Notes: generated by a model not told the origin, from the letters alone. Positions 8,622 through 17,589 are shown, numbered from the stretch's first letter. The stretch: 64,000 bases of DNA from DASUSH01 sp963785155 (GCA_963785155.1 CAWAUB010000004.1:372001-436000), one strand, 5' to 3'. Made by a program: numbers and translations.

Positions 8622-8644
8622 AGTAAGAAGTCGTACTGCTTACT
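8622..8644. promoter_or_regulatory. Palindromic operator-like site, copy 2
   Basis: This 23-bp inverted repeat has outer arms AGTAAG and CTTACT and inner arms AGT and ACT, giving 18 of 22 symmetric positions matched around one central base. It sits 49 bp upstream of the acyl-CoA dehydrogenase start, where a repressor would block transcription. It matches the site at 321-343 upstream of an enoyl-CoA hydratase at 19 of 23 positions. Confidence 0.6.
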
Positions 8645-8693
8645 TTTCGCGATACGCTTCGGGCCGACCCCCGCCCGCTCGAGAAGGAGAAAC

Positions 8694-9902
8694 ATGGCCA
8701 CCGCGACCGAAAACGTGATCAAGCCGGACCACGCGAACCGCAAGCGGCACTTCATCTTCACCGACGAGCACGAGGACCTGCGGGAGTCGATGCAGGCCTG
8801 GGTCCAGAAGGAGCTTCACCCCCATCGGAACGAGTGGGAGGAGACCCTCTGGCCCGACTCGATCCTGAAGCGCGCCGCCGAGCTCGGGTTCGTCGGCCTC
8901 TGCTTCCCGGAGGAGTACGGCGGGCAGGGCGGCGACTACTTCTACTCGCTGGTCCGCGCGGAGTGCATGAGCTATTCGGGCTCCGGCGGGCTCAACATGG
9001 GGATGGCGGTCCACACCGACATGGCCCTGCCCCCGATCGACCTGCTCGGCAGCGAGGAGATCAAGCAGCGCTACCTCGTGCCCGGGATCAAGGGCGAGAA
9101 GATCTCGAGCCTCGGGATCACGGAGCCGGGCGCGGGCTCCGACGTCGCCGGCATCAGGACGACGGCGAAGCGGGACGGCGACGAGTACGTGATCAACGGC
9201 GCGAAGACGTTCATCACCAATGGCCCTCGCGCGGACTTCATCGTCCTCGTCACGAAGACCGACCCGGACGGCGGCCACGATGGGATCACCCTTTTCGTCG
9301 TCGACCTGAAGGACGACGAGGGCAACCACGTGCCGGGATTCAGCGTCTCGCGCAAGCTCGAGAAGATGGGCATGCACGCCTCGGACACGGGCGAGCTCTC
9401 CTTCGAGGACGTGCGGGTCCCGGCGGAGAACATGCTCGGCCAGGAGGGCAAGGGCTTCTACCACATCTCCTGGGAGCTCCAGGGCGAGCGGCTCGTCGCC
9501 GCGGCGGGCTGCGTCGCTTCCTGCGAGCGGATGTTCGAGCGCACCCTCGAATACGCCAAGGAGCGCCAGGCGTTCGGGCGCTCGATCGGCAAGTTCCAGA
9601 CGATCCGCCACAAGTTCGCCGAGATGGCGACGAAGATCGAGGCCGGTAAGCAGATGACCTACGCGACCGCGTGGCGCTTCGCCAACGGCGAGTACCCGGT
9701 TCGCGAGATCACCGCGACGAAGCTCTTCACCTCGCGGATCGCCTGCGAGATCGCCGACGAGTGCGTGCAGATCCACGGTGGCTACGGCTACATGAAGGAG
9801 TACGAGATCGAGCGCGCCTACCGCGACGTGCGGCTGAACCGGATCGGCGCCGGGACCGACGAGATCATGCTCGAGGTAATCGGTCGTTCATACGGGCTCT
9901 AA
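8694..9902 (+). CDS. Acyl-CoA dehydrogenase (long-chain/isovaleryl-like)
   Basis: This 402-residue FAD enzyme of the acyl-CoA dehydrogenase family introduces the alpha-beta double bond in acyl-CoA chains. The start is ATG 8694, with GAGAAGGAG 5 bases upstream. Visible family motifs are LGITEPGAGSDVAGI (FAD/substrate loop), KTFITNGPRADF, YAKERQAFGRSIGKFQ and QIHGGYGYMKEYEIERAYRDVR near the C-terminus. The position that carries the catalytic glutamate in short- and medium-chain enzymes reads IGAGTDEIM, without the Glu; long-chain and isovaleryl enzymes instead use a Glu earlier in the chain, and QGERL here could supply it. The palindrome at 8622-8644 probably controls it. It is divergent from the P450 fusion. 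Confidence 0.93.
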   Translation: MATATENVIKPDHANRKRHFIFTDEHEDLRESMQAWVQKELHPHRNEWEETLWPDSILKRAAELGFVGLCFPEEYGGQGGDYFYSLVRAECMSYSGSGGLNMGMAVHTDMALPPIDLLGSEEIKQRYLVPGIKGEKISSLGITEPGAGSDVAGIRTTAKRDGDEYVINGAKTFITNGPRADFIVLVTKTDPDGGHDGITLFVVDLKDDEGNHVPGFSVSRKLEKMGMHASDTGELSFEDVRVPAENMLGQEGKGFYHISWELQGERLVAAAGCVASCERMFERTLEYAKERQAFGRSIGKFQTIRHKFAEMATKIEAGKQMTYATAWRFANGEYPVREITATKLFTSRIACEIADECVQIHGGYGYMKEYEIERAYRDVRLNRIGAGTDEIMLEVIGRSYGL

Positions 9903-9950
9903 GCTCCTCGGGCCGGGGGCCGCGCTTAAGCTGGTGGGGAGGTGAACGCA

Positions 9951-11423
9951 ATGGCCGGTGGCTCATTCGAGCGACTCCTGGATGCCGCCCCGGCGGCGAT
10001 CCTGGTTAGCGACGCGTCCGGAGAGGTCCGATTCGCGAACGCCGCAGCCTCGACGCTGCTCGGCACTGCGGCCGACGAGCTGGTCGGTCTCGACGCGGAG
10101 ACGCTGATCAGCGGCTCCGAGCTGCCGATCGAGGCCACGAAGAGCGCCGTCGAGTCCGAGGAGGGCGAGGTGACGGTAAGCGTCCTGCGCGACCTCTCCG
10201 CGGAGCTCGAGGGCGAGCGCGAGCGCCGCAACCTGGAGACGAGGCTGAGCCGAGCCACAGGGGGCGAGGCGATCGACCCGCAGCTCGGCCAGACGGGCCG
10301 GCTCGAGACGGTCGGGCAGCTCGCGGGCGGCATCGCCCACGACTTCAACAACATCCTCGGCGTGATCATCAACTACTCGCAGTTCGTCATCGACGAGCTC
10401 GAGGAGGGCTCCTCGGTTCGCTCCGACGTCGAGGAGATCTGGCGCGCCGCCCGGCGCGGCGCGGCGCTGACCCGGCAGCTGACGATCTTCAGCCGGCACG
10501 AATCCCAGTCGCTCGAGTCGCTCGTCCTGAACGACGTGGTCGCCGACCTCGAGGCGCTCCTCGAGCGAACCCTGGGCGAGCACATCGAGCTGACGACGAA
10601 TCTCGGGGAGGAGCTCTGGCCGATCGAGGCCGACCGCGGCCAGATCGAGCAGGCCCTGGTCAACCTCGCGCTCAACTCGCGCGACGCGATGCCGGACGGC
10701 GGGACCCTGACCGTGACGACCGCGAACGTCGAGCTTGACGGGCGCGAGGCCAGCCTCTACCCCTCGATCGAGCCCGGCAACTTCGTCCGCCTCTCCGTCG
10801 AGGACACCGGGGTCGGCATGGACGGCGAGGTTGCCGCGCGCGCCTTCGAGCCGTTCTACACGACCAAGGCGCAGGGCGAGGGGACGGGCCTCGGCCTGGC
10901 GATCGTCTACGGGATCGTGACCGGCGCGGGCGGAGCCGTGGCGCTCTCGTCCGAGCCTGGCTTCGGGACCGCGATCAACGCGCACTTCCCCGCGGCCGCG
11001 GAGGTGCCGACCGCGGAGGGCAGCACGGAGGATCGGGCGCCGGAGACGGCGACCGAGACCGTCCTCGTCGTCGAGGACGACCCCAGCATGCGGCGGATGG
11101 CCGAGCGGATCCTGCGACGGGCCGGCTACGAGGTGGTGACCTCGCCCGGCGGGCGGGACGCTCTGCGCAGGCTCGAGGGGGATTCGGACTTCGACCTGCT
11201 GCTGACGGACGTGGTCATGCCGGAGATGTCGGGAACGGAGCTGGCCGGGCGCGCGGCGGCGCTCTATCCCGACCTGAGGATCCTGCTGATGTCGGGCTAC
11301 GTCGACCGGCCAGGGGTCGGGCCGGTCGAGGACAACGCCGAGCTCCTCGAGAAGCCCTTCCGGGCCGAGGACCTGCTCGGCAAGGTCCGCGAGGTGCTGG
11401 AGACCGAGCGCACCGAGCCGTAG
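9951..11423 (+). CDS. Hybrid sensor histidine kinase/response regulator
   Basis: This 490-residue cytoplasmic hybrid kinase has a PAS-like sensor (about residues 8-55), a HisKA domain with phospho-acceptor His130 in GGIAHDFNNILG, an HATPase domain (N-box NLALNSRDAMPDGG, G1 VEDTGVGMD, FEPFYTTK, G2 GTGLGLAIVYG) and a C-terminal receiver domain with the acceptor Asp in LLTDVVMPEMSG and the conserved Lys in LLEKPF. It has no membrane segment. The start at ATG 9951 is preceded by GGGGAGGTG at ideal distance; GTG 9942 lies within that ribosome site and is less likely. No separate response regulator is adjacent, so it appears to be an orphan. The signal sensed is unknown. Confidence 0.92.
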   Translation: MAGGSFERLLDAAPAAILVSDASGEVRFANAAASTLLGTAADELVGLDAETLISGSELPIEATKSAVESEEGEVTVSVLRDLSAELEGERERRNLETRLSRATGGEAIDPQLGQTGRLETVGQLAGGIAHDFNNILGVIINYSQFVIDELEEGSSVRSDVEEIWRAARRGAALTRQLTIFSRHESQSLESLVLNDVVADLEALLERTLGEHIELTTNLGEELWPIEADRGQIEQALVNLALNSRDAMPDGGTLTVTTANVELDGREASLYPSIEPGNFVRLSVEDTGVGMDGEVAARAFEPFYTTKAQGEGTGLGLAIVYGIVTGAGGAVALSSEPGFGTAINAHFPAAAEVPTAEGSTEDRAPETATETVLVVEDDPSMRRMAERILRRAGYEVVTSPGGRDALRRLEGDSDFDLLLTDVVMPEMSGTELAGRAAALYPDLRILLMSGYVDRPGVGPVEDNAELLEKPFRAEDLLGKVREVLETERTEP

Positions 11424-11434
11424 CGGCTAGGCCT

Positions 11435-12884
11435 CTAGGCGGCCTTCGCCCTCGCGGCGGCGGGCTCGGCGGGCGACTGGCCGCTGAGGATGAAGCGCTC
11501 GTCGGGGGCGCGGAGATCGAACTGGACGTCCCGAGCGGCGGTTCGGAGCGTCTCCACCATGATCATCAGGTCCAGCGTCACCGAGCGATGCTTGAGGTAG
11601 AAGAGGTCGTGGCACAGCTTCCAGGCCGTGCCGGTCCCGGAGCCGCCGTATCCGCAGCGGACCTGGGCCCAGCCGGTGATCCCCGGCTTGACCAGGTGGC
11701 GGCGGTCGTAGTGGACGTGCTGAAGCTGGAGCTCGGGCGTGATCTCGGGCCGCTCCGGGCGGGGGCCGACGAGGGTCATCTCGCCGCGCAGGACGTTCCA
11801 CAGCTGGGGCAGCTCGTCGATGTGGGTGCGCCGGAGGAACCGCCCCACGGGCGTCACCCTCGGATCGTCCGAGACCGACCAACGCGGCCCGTCGCGCTCG
11901 GCCTCGAGGCTCATCGAGCGGAGCTTCAGCACCTCGATCTCCTCGCCCGCCGCACCCAGCCGGCGCTGGCGGTAGATCACCGGGCCGCCGTCGTGGAGCT
12001 TCACGGCAACGGCGGCGATCGCGATCACGGGGGCGAGGACGATCGCCATCACGGTTCCTACGAGCAGGTCCATCGCCCGCTTCGAGAGGCTCGAGCCGGG
12101 CCTGAAGCGCGGGTGCATGATGTATTGGAACCAGGCCGAGTTGATCGTCCCGAGCGGGACGTGGCCCAGCTGGTCCTCGTAGAAGTGGGTCGCCTCGACC
12201 AGGCGCGACCGGCAGGTCCAGGCAGGTGGCGACGCTCTCGAAGACCTCGAGCCGGGGAATCGGCGGTGCCTCATCGCCTCCGCTCCACGGCCCGGCTGCG
12301 CCGTGGACGAGCAGGTCGACCTCGCTCGCGACAACGGCGTCGCGCAGGCTTTCGAGCGAGCCGAGCAGGGGCGGCTCGGTCGACCCGGGCACGCGGTCGT
12401 GCGGCCCCGACGGCGAGCGCTCGATCCAGCCGGCGATCTCGATCCCGCGGGCGCCACTGGCCTCGAGCTCGTCGGCCAGCGCGGCGGCGAGGCGAGCGGA
12501 GCCGATCACCGCGACGCGACTCGTGTGCGCCGCGTCCAGATGTTCCCGAGCACGCCAGGCAAAGACGGAGGTCGCGGTCGTGACGCCGGCCACGGCCGGA
12601 AGCGCGAGGAGGCCGACCGCCGACCCGGCGAGCACGCTCACTGCCACGGTGATCGAGACGGCGGCGAGCGGCAGCACGACGGCCATCACGAGCGAGGCGA
12701 AGCGCATCAGGTGCATCGGGCGACGGGAGCGGGAGTTCGCGGCCTGGATCCCGATCGCCGAGAGACCCAGGAGGGCGGCCTGGCCCGGGGTCCAGCCAAG
12801 TAGCAAGGAGGTGGCCGCCCCGGCTATCGCCGGGGCGGCCTGGAGGACCAATCGGATGGCGGTTTCCGCCTGCTGATTTCGCAT
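11435..12884 (-). pseudogene. Undecaprenyl-phosphate sugar phosphotransferase (WcaJ/EpsE-like), one frameshift
   Basis: The N-terminal half (from ATG 12884; GTG 12959 upstream is possible) encodes hydrophobic segments and a Rossmann-like middle region and ends in frame at CLDLPV. From about 12205 the sense continues in another frame as RLVEATHFYEDQLGHVPLG and the full bacterial sugar transferase domain: KRAMDLLVGTVMA, VIYRQRRLG, LRRTHIDELPQLWNVL, RGEMTLVGPRPERPE and KPGITGWAQV. Removing one base near 12203-12210 restores a single protein of about 480 residues. The family attaches the first sugar phosphate to a lipid carrier for exopolysaccharide or O-antigen at the membrane. No other polysaccharide genes are adjacent. 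It may be a true pseudogene or a sequence error. Confidence 0.8.
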
Positions 12885-12911
12885 TTCGATTCGGTCCACT
12901 TGGGTGGGTAG

Positions 12912-12925
12912 GGGGTTGTGACCCC
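12912..12925. repeat. Small inverted repeat GGGGT/ACCCC upstream of the sugar transferase
   Basis: GGGGT TGTG ACCCC forms a short palindrome between the sugar transferase start and the sigma factor end. Similar GGGTC/GACCC or GGGTT/AACCC palindromes occur at 36924-36935 and 38332-38349, which suggests a small extragenic repeat family, although the copies are short enough for chance. Confidence 0.3.
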
Positions 12926-12989
12926 TTGTTTCGGCGCGCCGCGAGAGCGCCGCCTCCACCGATCGGTTGGACCTGCGGATGAGGATGCG

Positions 12990-14228
12990 TCAGTCGCGCA
13001 GCTCGGCGACGCGGCGCTCGAGGAAGGAGCGCTGGACCGGGCTGGACGTGAGCGCGATCGCGCGCTCGTAGGCGTCCACGGCCTCCTCGCCGCGGCCGGC
13101 GCGGCGCAGAAGGTCGGCGCGAGCCGAGTGCAGCGGCTGGTAGCCATCGAGGCCCTCGATCGCCTCGATCTCGGCGAGCCCATGCTCGGGCCCAGATTCC
13201 ATCGCCACGGCCACCGCACGGTTGAGACGGATGACCGGGGAGCCGTCGAGCTGGGCGAGGACGTCGTAGAGCAGGCGAATCTGAGACCAGTCGGTCTCCT
13301 CCGCGGTGCGTGTGCGGCAGTGCTCGGCCGCGATCCCCGCCTCGATCGCGTAGGGGCCCGCATCCGAGCTCGAGAGCGCCCGCTTCGCGAGCGCCAGGCC
13401 GGTGTCGATCTGGTTGCGGTCCCAGAGCGAGCGGTCCTGGTCGGGCAGCAGGACAAGCTCGCCGGAGGCGTCGGTGCGTGCCGCGCGGCGCGAGTCGTGC
13501 AGGAGCATCAGCGCGAGCAATCCCACCGCCTCGGGCGCATCCGGGAGCATCGCGGCGAGCACGCGGGTGAGCCTGATCGCCTCGGTGCAGAGCTCGCGGC
13601 GGATCAGGGCGTCCGACGAGGACGCGAGGTAGCCCTCGTTGAAGATCAGATAGAGGGTGGCGAGCACCCCCGAGAGCCGTTCGGAGAGGCGGTCCGGATC
13701 GGGCACCTCATAGGGGATCCCGGCGTCGCGGATCTTCCGCTTCGCGCGGACGAGGCGCTGCGCCATGGTCGCCTCGGTGACGAGGAATGCCCGCGCGATC
13801 TCCGCCGTCGTCAGCCCGCCGAGCGTGCGCAGCGTGAGCGCGACCCGGGCCTCCTGGGCGAGGGCCGGGTGGCAGCAGGTGAAGATCAGCCGCAGGCGGT
13901 CGTCGGGGAAGGCGTCCATCTCGTTCGGCTCCTCTTCGCCGTCCTCCGCTCCGAGGCGCTCGAGGCCGGCGAGGACCTCGGTCTTGACCTCCAGGTTGCG
14001 CTGGCGGCGGAGCTTGTCGATCGCCCGGTTGCGCGCGACCCGCGTGATCCACGCGCCCGGGTTGTCTGGCAGGCCGTCACGCGGCCAGCGCTCGAGCGCG
14101 ACGACAAAGGCGTCCTGAACCGCCTCCTCGGCGAGGTCGAAGTCGCCGAGGACGCGGATCAGGCTCGCGACCGCCCGTCCCGACTCGCGCCGGAACAGGC
14201 GGTCGAATGAACCTGCGCGGGTATCTAC
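12990..14228 (-). CDS. RNA polymerase ECF sigma factor, ECF42 type with C-terminal TPR-like region
   Basis: Sigma region 2 (EEAVQDAFVVALERWPRDGLPDNPGAWITRVARNRAIDKLRR) and region 4 (TLGGLTTAEIARAFLVTEATMAQRLVRAKRKI) are followed by a long helical C-terminal extension (LIFNEGYLASS..., LNRAVAVAMESGP, ERAIALTSSPVQRSFLERRVAEL), the layout of ECF42 factors, which pair with DGPF proteins. The DGPF gene lies immediately upstream. The start is odd: the frame has no ATG, GTG or TTG near the expected position, but GTA at 14228 lies 7 bases after a perfect AGGAGG (14236-14241) and overlaps the DGPF stop as GTAG, mimicking the usual GTGA coupling. The only standard in-frame start is ATG 14333, deep in the upstream gene. 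Confidence 0.88.
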   Translation of the reverse strand, partial: VDTRAGSFDRLFRRESGRAVASLIRVLGDFDLAEEAVQDAFVVALERWPRDGLPDNPGAWITRVARNRAIDKLRRQRNLEVKTEVLAGLERLGAEDGEEEPNEMDAFPDDRLRLIFTCCHPALAQEARVALTLRTLGGLTTAEIARAFLVTEATMAQRLVRAKRKIRDAGIPYEVPDPDRLSERLSGVLATLYLIFNEGYLASSSDALIRRELCTEAIRLTRVLAAMLPDAPEAVGLLALMLLHDSRRAARTDASGELVLLPDQDRSLWDRNQIDTGLALAKRALSSSDAGPYAIEAGIAAEHCRTRTAEETDWSQIRLLYDVLAQLDGSPVIRLNRAVAVAMESGPEHGLAEIEAIEGLDGYQPLHSARADLLRRAGRGEEAVDAYERAIALTSSPVQRSFLERRVAELRD

Positions 14229-14617
14229 GCCGAGGCCTCCTGAGCCACCGGCGCATCCATGCCCGCCGCCTCGTAGTCCATGACCGGGCGGACCTCGATC
14301 CCGCCGGCCTGTGCCGGGATCTTCTTCGCCCATTCGAGCGCCTGGTCGAGGTTGTCGACCTCGATCAGGTAGAAGCCGCCGAGCTGCTCCTTCGTCTCCG
14401 CGAACGGGCCGTCGGTCGTGGTCCGCTCACCGCCGTCGCCGATCCGGACCGTTGTCGCCGTTGCCGACGGGGCGAGCCCCTCGCCGGCGATGAACGCACC
14501 GGAGTCCCTGAGCTCGTCGGTGTAGGCCTGCCACGCAGCCATTCCCTCCCGCATCTGCTCCGGGGTCGCGTCCTCCATGCCCCCCTCGCCACCGATAATC
14601 GCAAGCACGTACCTCAT
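14225..14617 (-). CDS. DGPF/YCII-family protein, partner of ECF42 sigma factor
   Basis: This 130-residue dimeric alpha-beta barrel protein begins MRYVLAIIGGEGG and carries the signature TDGPFAETKEQLGGFYLIE. Such proteins are genetically linked to ECF42 sigma factors and are thought to influence their activity; the mechanism is not settled. The start ATG 14617 follows AAGGAGGCC. It is co-transcribed with the sigma gene, whose translation is probably coupled through a stop/start overlap. Two direct 28-bp repeats lie just upstream (14684-14739), between this gene and the divergent SnoaL-like gene. Confidence 0.9.
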   Translation of the reverse strand: MRYVLAIIGGEGGMEDATPEQMREGMAAWQAYTDELRDSGAFIAGEGLAPSATATTVRIGDGGERTTTDGPFAETKEQLGGFYLIEVDNLDQALEWAKKIPAQAGGIEVRPVMDYEAAGMDAPVAQEASA

Positions 14618-14683
14618 CTCGGCCTCCTTGTTCAGCCGTGTTTGGGCGGCGCCATTCGCCGCCCGTTCAACCCTACGACGAAC

Positions 14684-14739
14684 GAGGAGAGCCCAGATCG
14701 ACAACTCACATGAGGAGAGCCCAGATCGACAACCCACAA
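14684..14739. repeat. Two tandem 28-bp direct repeats in a divergent promoter region
   Basis: Units 14684-14711 and 14712-14739 both begin GAGGAGAGCCCAGATCGAC and differ only in the last few bases. They lie 67 bp upstream of the DGPF gene and 18 bp upstream of the SnoaL-like gene, so they could be paired activator or sigma-dependent sites acting on either direction. Confidence 0.6.
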
Positions 14740-14756
14740 GTAGTTTTCTCGTTTCC

Positions 14757-15185
14757 GTGGGGAACCTGGACCACATCCGCTCCTACTACGAGGCGCTCAA
14801 CACGGGTGACGCCGACGCGGTCGCCGCGCACTTCACCGATGACGCTACGCACTACTACACGCGCCTCGGCCCGCACCACGGCCGGGAGATCGCCGACAAC
14901 GCCAAGTGGGGCGTCGAGACCGTCGACGGGCAGTGGTGGCTCGAGCACGGGATCGAGTCCGGCGACGAGGTCGTGATCGAATGGACGATGACCTGGCGCG
15001 ACCCCCGGTCGGGCGAGAAGCGCCTCAACCGCGGCACCGAGTGGTTCCGGATCGAGGACGGCAAGATCGCCGAGGTCCGCGCCTATCACCACGGCGACAA
15101 GAAGAACCCGCAGGGCGACCTGCTCGGCTTCGACCACGCCGGGCGGGGCTACACGACGATGGAGGGCTGGAAGCCGCCGGAGTAG
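14757..15185 (+). CDS. SnoaL-like/NTF2-fold protein
   Basis: This 142-residue cone-shaped alpha-beta barrel protein has the SnoaL pattern: an N-terminal helix (DHIRSYYEALNTGDADAVAAHFTDDATHYY), a GREIADNAKWGVETVDGQWWLEHG middle, and a WTMTWRDPRSGEK...EWFRIEDGKIAEVRAYHH core. Family members are isomerases, hydrolases or ligand-binding proteins; no catalytic set can be assigned here. The start is GTG 14757, with no clear ribosome site; the reading frame is open further upstream, but that part runs through the direct repeats. It is divergent from the DGPF-ECF42 pair and may belong to their regulon. Confidence 0.75.
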   Translation: MGNLDHIRSYYEALNTGDADAVAAHFTDDATHYYTRLGPHHGREIADNAKWGVETVDGQWWLEHGIESGDEVVIEWTMTWRDPRSGEKRLNRGTEWFRIEDGKIAEVRAYHHGDKKNPQGDLLGFDHAGRGYTTMEGWKPPE

Positions 15186-15188
15186 ACG

Positions 15189-16337
15189 TCAACCCACCGG
15201 GAACTCGGCGTCGAAGTCATCCTCGAGATCCTCGATCTGCCCCTTGCCGAGATCCCCCGGCCACTGGAAGTTGAATCGGCGCGCGTACTGGAAGCAGGTC
15301 TCGGCGGTCTCGCCGATGTCCTGGGTCACGGTGTAGCTCACCGACTTCCGGCTTGGGAACTCGCCGTGAACCTGGAAGAAGTCGGTGCCGCCGAGATCGA
15401 ATGAATAGCCTCCGGCCCTGGGGTCGGCAGTCCCGGTGAGCGTCGTGGTCAGGTACTGCTCGTTCGGCTGACCCCCACAGGATCGAAAACGGTGAACGAC
15501 GGCCACTTTGCCGGTGCGGCATGAGTAGTAGAGCGAAGAGATCCCGGCCTCGAGGTCGACCCTGTTGTCGGAGTAGACGCCGGACATCGGCTTCGGCGGT
15601 CCCGAGCCGCCATCGCCGCATCGTGAATCCGCGGTGAAGTTCGCTCGGGCGCTCTTGTTCGGCTTCACCGTGACGGTCTGCTGCTTGGGTCTTATCTGGC
15701 GGACGTCCGGGCTCTTCGCCTTGACCGTGTATTTCCCGGCCTTCCCCAGGCGCAGGTTGTAGCTGCCTCCGATGCCGGTCTGGGTCGTCGCCGTCTCGCC
15801 CCCGGGTCCCCGGGCCTCGATCGTCGTTCCCGGAACCGGGCTGCCACGTTTGTCGAGAACATCCCCGACGATCTGCCCTTGGGGGATATGGAGCCTGACC
15901 GTGAAGGAGCCGCTGTTGTCGTCGAACTTGAAGTCCTGCACCCCGAACTCGAGGGGGCCGTCGGCGGTCGCCTTGATCGATGCGCTCGGGCCGACGAAGA
16001 AGGGACGACCGTCGCCGATCCGGGCGATCAGCGCCGCACACTGCGCATCGGGGGCGTTGAAATCGCGGATGCACGTGTACTTGGATCCCCCCGCGGGGGT
16101 TGCGGTGCACTCGGGATCGTCACCGCAGTAGGTGACCGTGCCCTCGGCCTGGACTCCGATCTCCTGGCCCTTCTCGACATCGAAGCCGCTCGGCGTGAAG
16201 CCTGAGTTGGCGGAGTCGACCGTGATCAACGTGTAGGGAGAGGTTGCGGCAAGGGAGGACCCACCGGCAGCGAACACTCCGACCACGACCATCGCCGCAG
16301 CAACCGTGAGAGACGCCGCCTGCACCCGTACACGCAT
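15189..16337 (-). CDS. Secreted protein with LecA-like and carboxypeptidase-regulatory-like domains
   Basis: This 382-residue protein has a signal peptide (residues 1 to about 30, ending SSLAAT). Residues about 35-150 resemble PA-IL/LecA-like beta-sandwiches (NSGFTPSGFDVEKGQEIGVQAEGTVTYCG and the later PSASIKATADGPLEFGVQD). Residues about 153-235 form a carboxypeptidase regulatory-like Ig fold (GQIVGDVLDKRGSPVPGTTIEARGPGG...GGSYNLRLGKAGKYTVKAKSP). The C-terminal third is rich in paired cysteines and unrecognised. It is probably surface or exported, with a binding rather than catalytic role. It is transcribed divergently from the acyl-CoA dehydrogenase at 16411. Confidence 0.75.
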   Translation of the reverse strand: MRVRVQAASLTVAAAMVVVGVFAAGGSSLAATSPYTLITVDSANSGFTPSGFDVEKGQEIGVQAEGTVTYCGDDPECTATPAGGSKYTCIRDFNAPDAQCAALIARIGDGRPFFVGPSASIKATADGPLEFGVQDFKFDDNSGSFTVRLHIPQGQIVGDVLDKRGSPVPGTTIEARGPGGETATTQTGIGGSYNLRLGKAGKYTVKAKSPDVRQIRPKQQTVTVKPNKSARANFTADSRCGDGGSGPPKPMSGVYSDNRVDLEAGISSLYYSCRTGKVAVVHRFRSCGGQPNEQYLTTTLTGTADPRAGGYSFDLGGTDFFQVHGEFPSRKSVSYTVTQDIGETAETCFQYARRFNFQWPGDLGKGQIEDLEDDFDAEFPVG

Positions 16338-16410
16338 CTATCGCCGATTGTCGCGGTCCCGGGTTGATTCGTCAAATCACGCGCCCCTTTGTACGGATAG
16401 CGTTCGACGC

Positions 16411-17589
16411 GTGACCGTCATCAAAGATTCCGGCGAACGGGCGCTGCTGCCGCCCTTCACCGAGGAGCACGAGGAGTTGCGCGAGTCGATCTCCCGCTTC
16501 GTCCGGAACGAGATCGCCCCCCACGTCGACGAATGGGAGGAGGCGCGCGAGTTCCCCCGTGAGCTGTACAACCGTTGCGGGGAGCTCGGCTTCCTCGGGC
16601 TCAAATACCCGGAGGAGCTCGGCGGCCAGGGAGGCGATTACCTCCATGACGCGGTCTGGACCGAGGCGCTGTCGACGTCCGGCGCGACCGGCGGCGTCGG
16701 TGCCGGCCTCGGGGCGCACACCGGGATCGCTACTCCGCCGATCTTCAAGTTCGGCACGCCCGAGCAGCACCAGCGCTTCCTCGTCCCGGCGATCAAGGGC
16801 GAGAAGATCTTCGCCCTCGGGATCACCGAGCCCGGCGCCGGCTCGGACGTGGCGAACATCCGCACCACCGCGAAGAAGGTCGACGGCGGCTACGTCGTCA
16901 ACGGCTCGAAGACGTTCATCACCAACGGCGTCCGCGCCGATTGCCTCGTCTGCGCGGTGAAGACGAACGAGGAGGGCGGCCACCACGGCCTCTCCTTCCT
17001 GATCCTCGAGCGCGACATGCCCGGCTACGAGGTCTCGCGCAAGCTCGAAAAAATGGGCTGGCACTCCTCCGACACCGGCGAGCTCTCGTTCACCGACGTC
17101 GAGGTCCCGGACGAGAACCTGCTCGGCGAGGAGGACGGCGGCTTCTACCTGATCATGGCCAACTTCCAGTGGGAGCGGCTGCTGATGGCGCTCGGCGCGG
17201 TCGGCGCGATGCAGCGGCTCTTCGAGGTCACCCTCGAGTACGCGAAGGAGCGCCAGGCATTCGGCCGCCCGATCGGCAGCTTCCAGGTGATCCGCCACAA
17301 GATGGCCGAGATGGCGGTGACGATCGAGGCCGGCCGCGACATGACCTACAACGCGCTCCGCCTCTTCCACGAGGGCGAGAACGCGATCCAGGAGGTGACG
17401 ATGGCGAAGCTCTTCACCCAGCGCCACGCCGTCGACCTCGCCGACGAGTGCCTCCAGATCCACGGCGGCTACGGCTACATGCGCGAGTACGGGATCGAGC
17501 GCGCCGTCCGCGACCTCCGCCTCGGCCCGATCGGCGGCGGCACCGACGAGATCATGAAGGAGATCCTGGGCAAGACGCTGGGGTTGTAG
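16411..17589 (+). CDS. Acyl-CoA dehydrogenase (long-chain/isovaleryl-like)
   Basis: This 392-residue paralogue of the enzyme at 8694 shares the same motifs: LGITEPGAGSDVANI, KTFITNGVRAD, YAKERQAFGRPIGSFQ and QIHGGYGYMREYGIERAVRDLR. The canonical short/medium-chain catalytic Glu position reads IGGGTDEIM; a Glu in QWERLLMA could act as the base, as in long-chain enzymes. It removes two hydrogens from acyl-CoA and passes them to electron-transfer flavoprotein (family knowledge). The start GTG 16411 is chosen because homology begins with LLPPFTEEHEELRESI soon after and the frame upstream reads into the divergent gene. A strong hairpin at 17687 follows. Confidence 0.92.
   Translation: MTVIKDSGERALLPPFTEEHEELRESISRFVRNEIAPHVDEWEEAREFPRELYNRCGELGFLGLKYPEELGGQGGDYLHDAVWTEALSTSGATGGVGAGLGAHTGIATPPIFKFGTPEQHQRFLVPAIKGEKIFALGITEPGAGSDVANIRTTAKKVDGGYVVNGSKTFITNGVRADCLVCAVKTNEEGGHHGLSFLILERDMPGYEVSRKLEKMGWHSSDTGELSFTDVEVPDENLLGEEDGGFYLIMANFQWERLLMALGAVGAMQRLFEVTLEYAKERQAFGRPIGSFQVIRHKMAEMAVTIEAGRDMTYNALRLFHEGENAIQEVTMAKLFTQRHAVDLADECLQIHGGYGYMREYGIERAVRDLRLGPIGGGTDEIMKEILGKTLGL

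Noticed and set aside
8640..9776. Open frame antisense to the first acyl-CoA dehydrogenase
   Set aside because: No domain and complete overlap with a clear enzyme gene.
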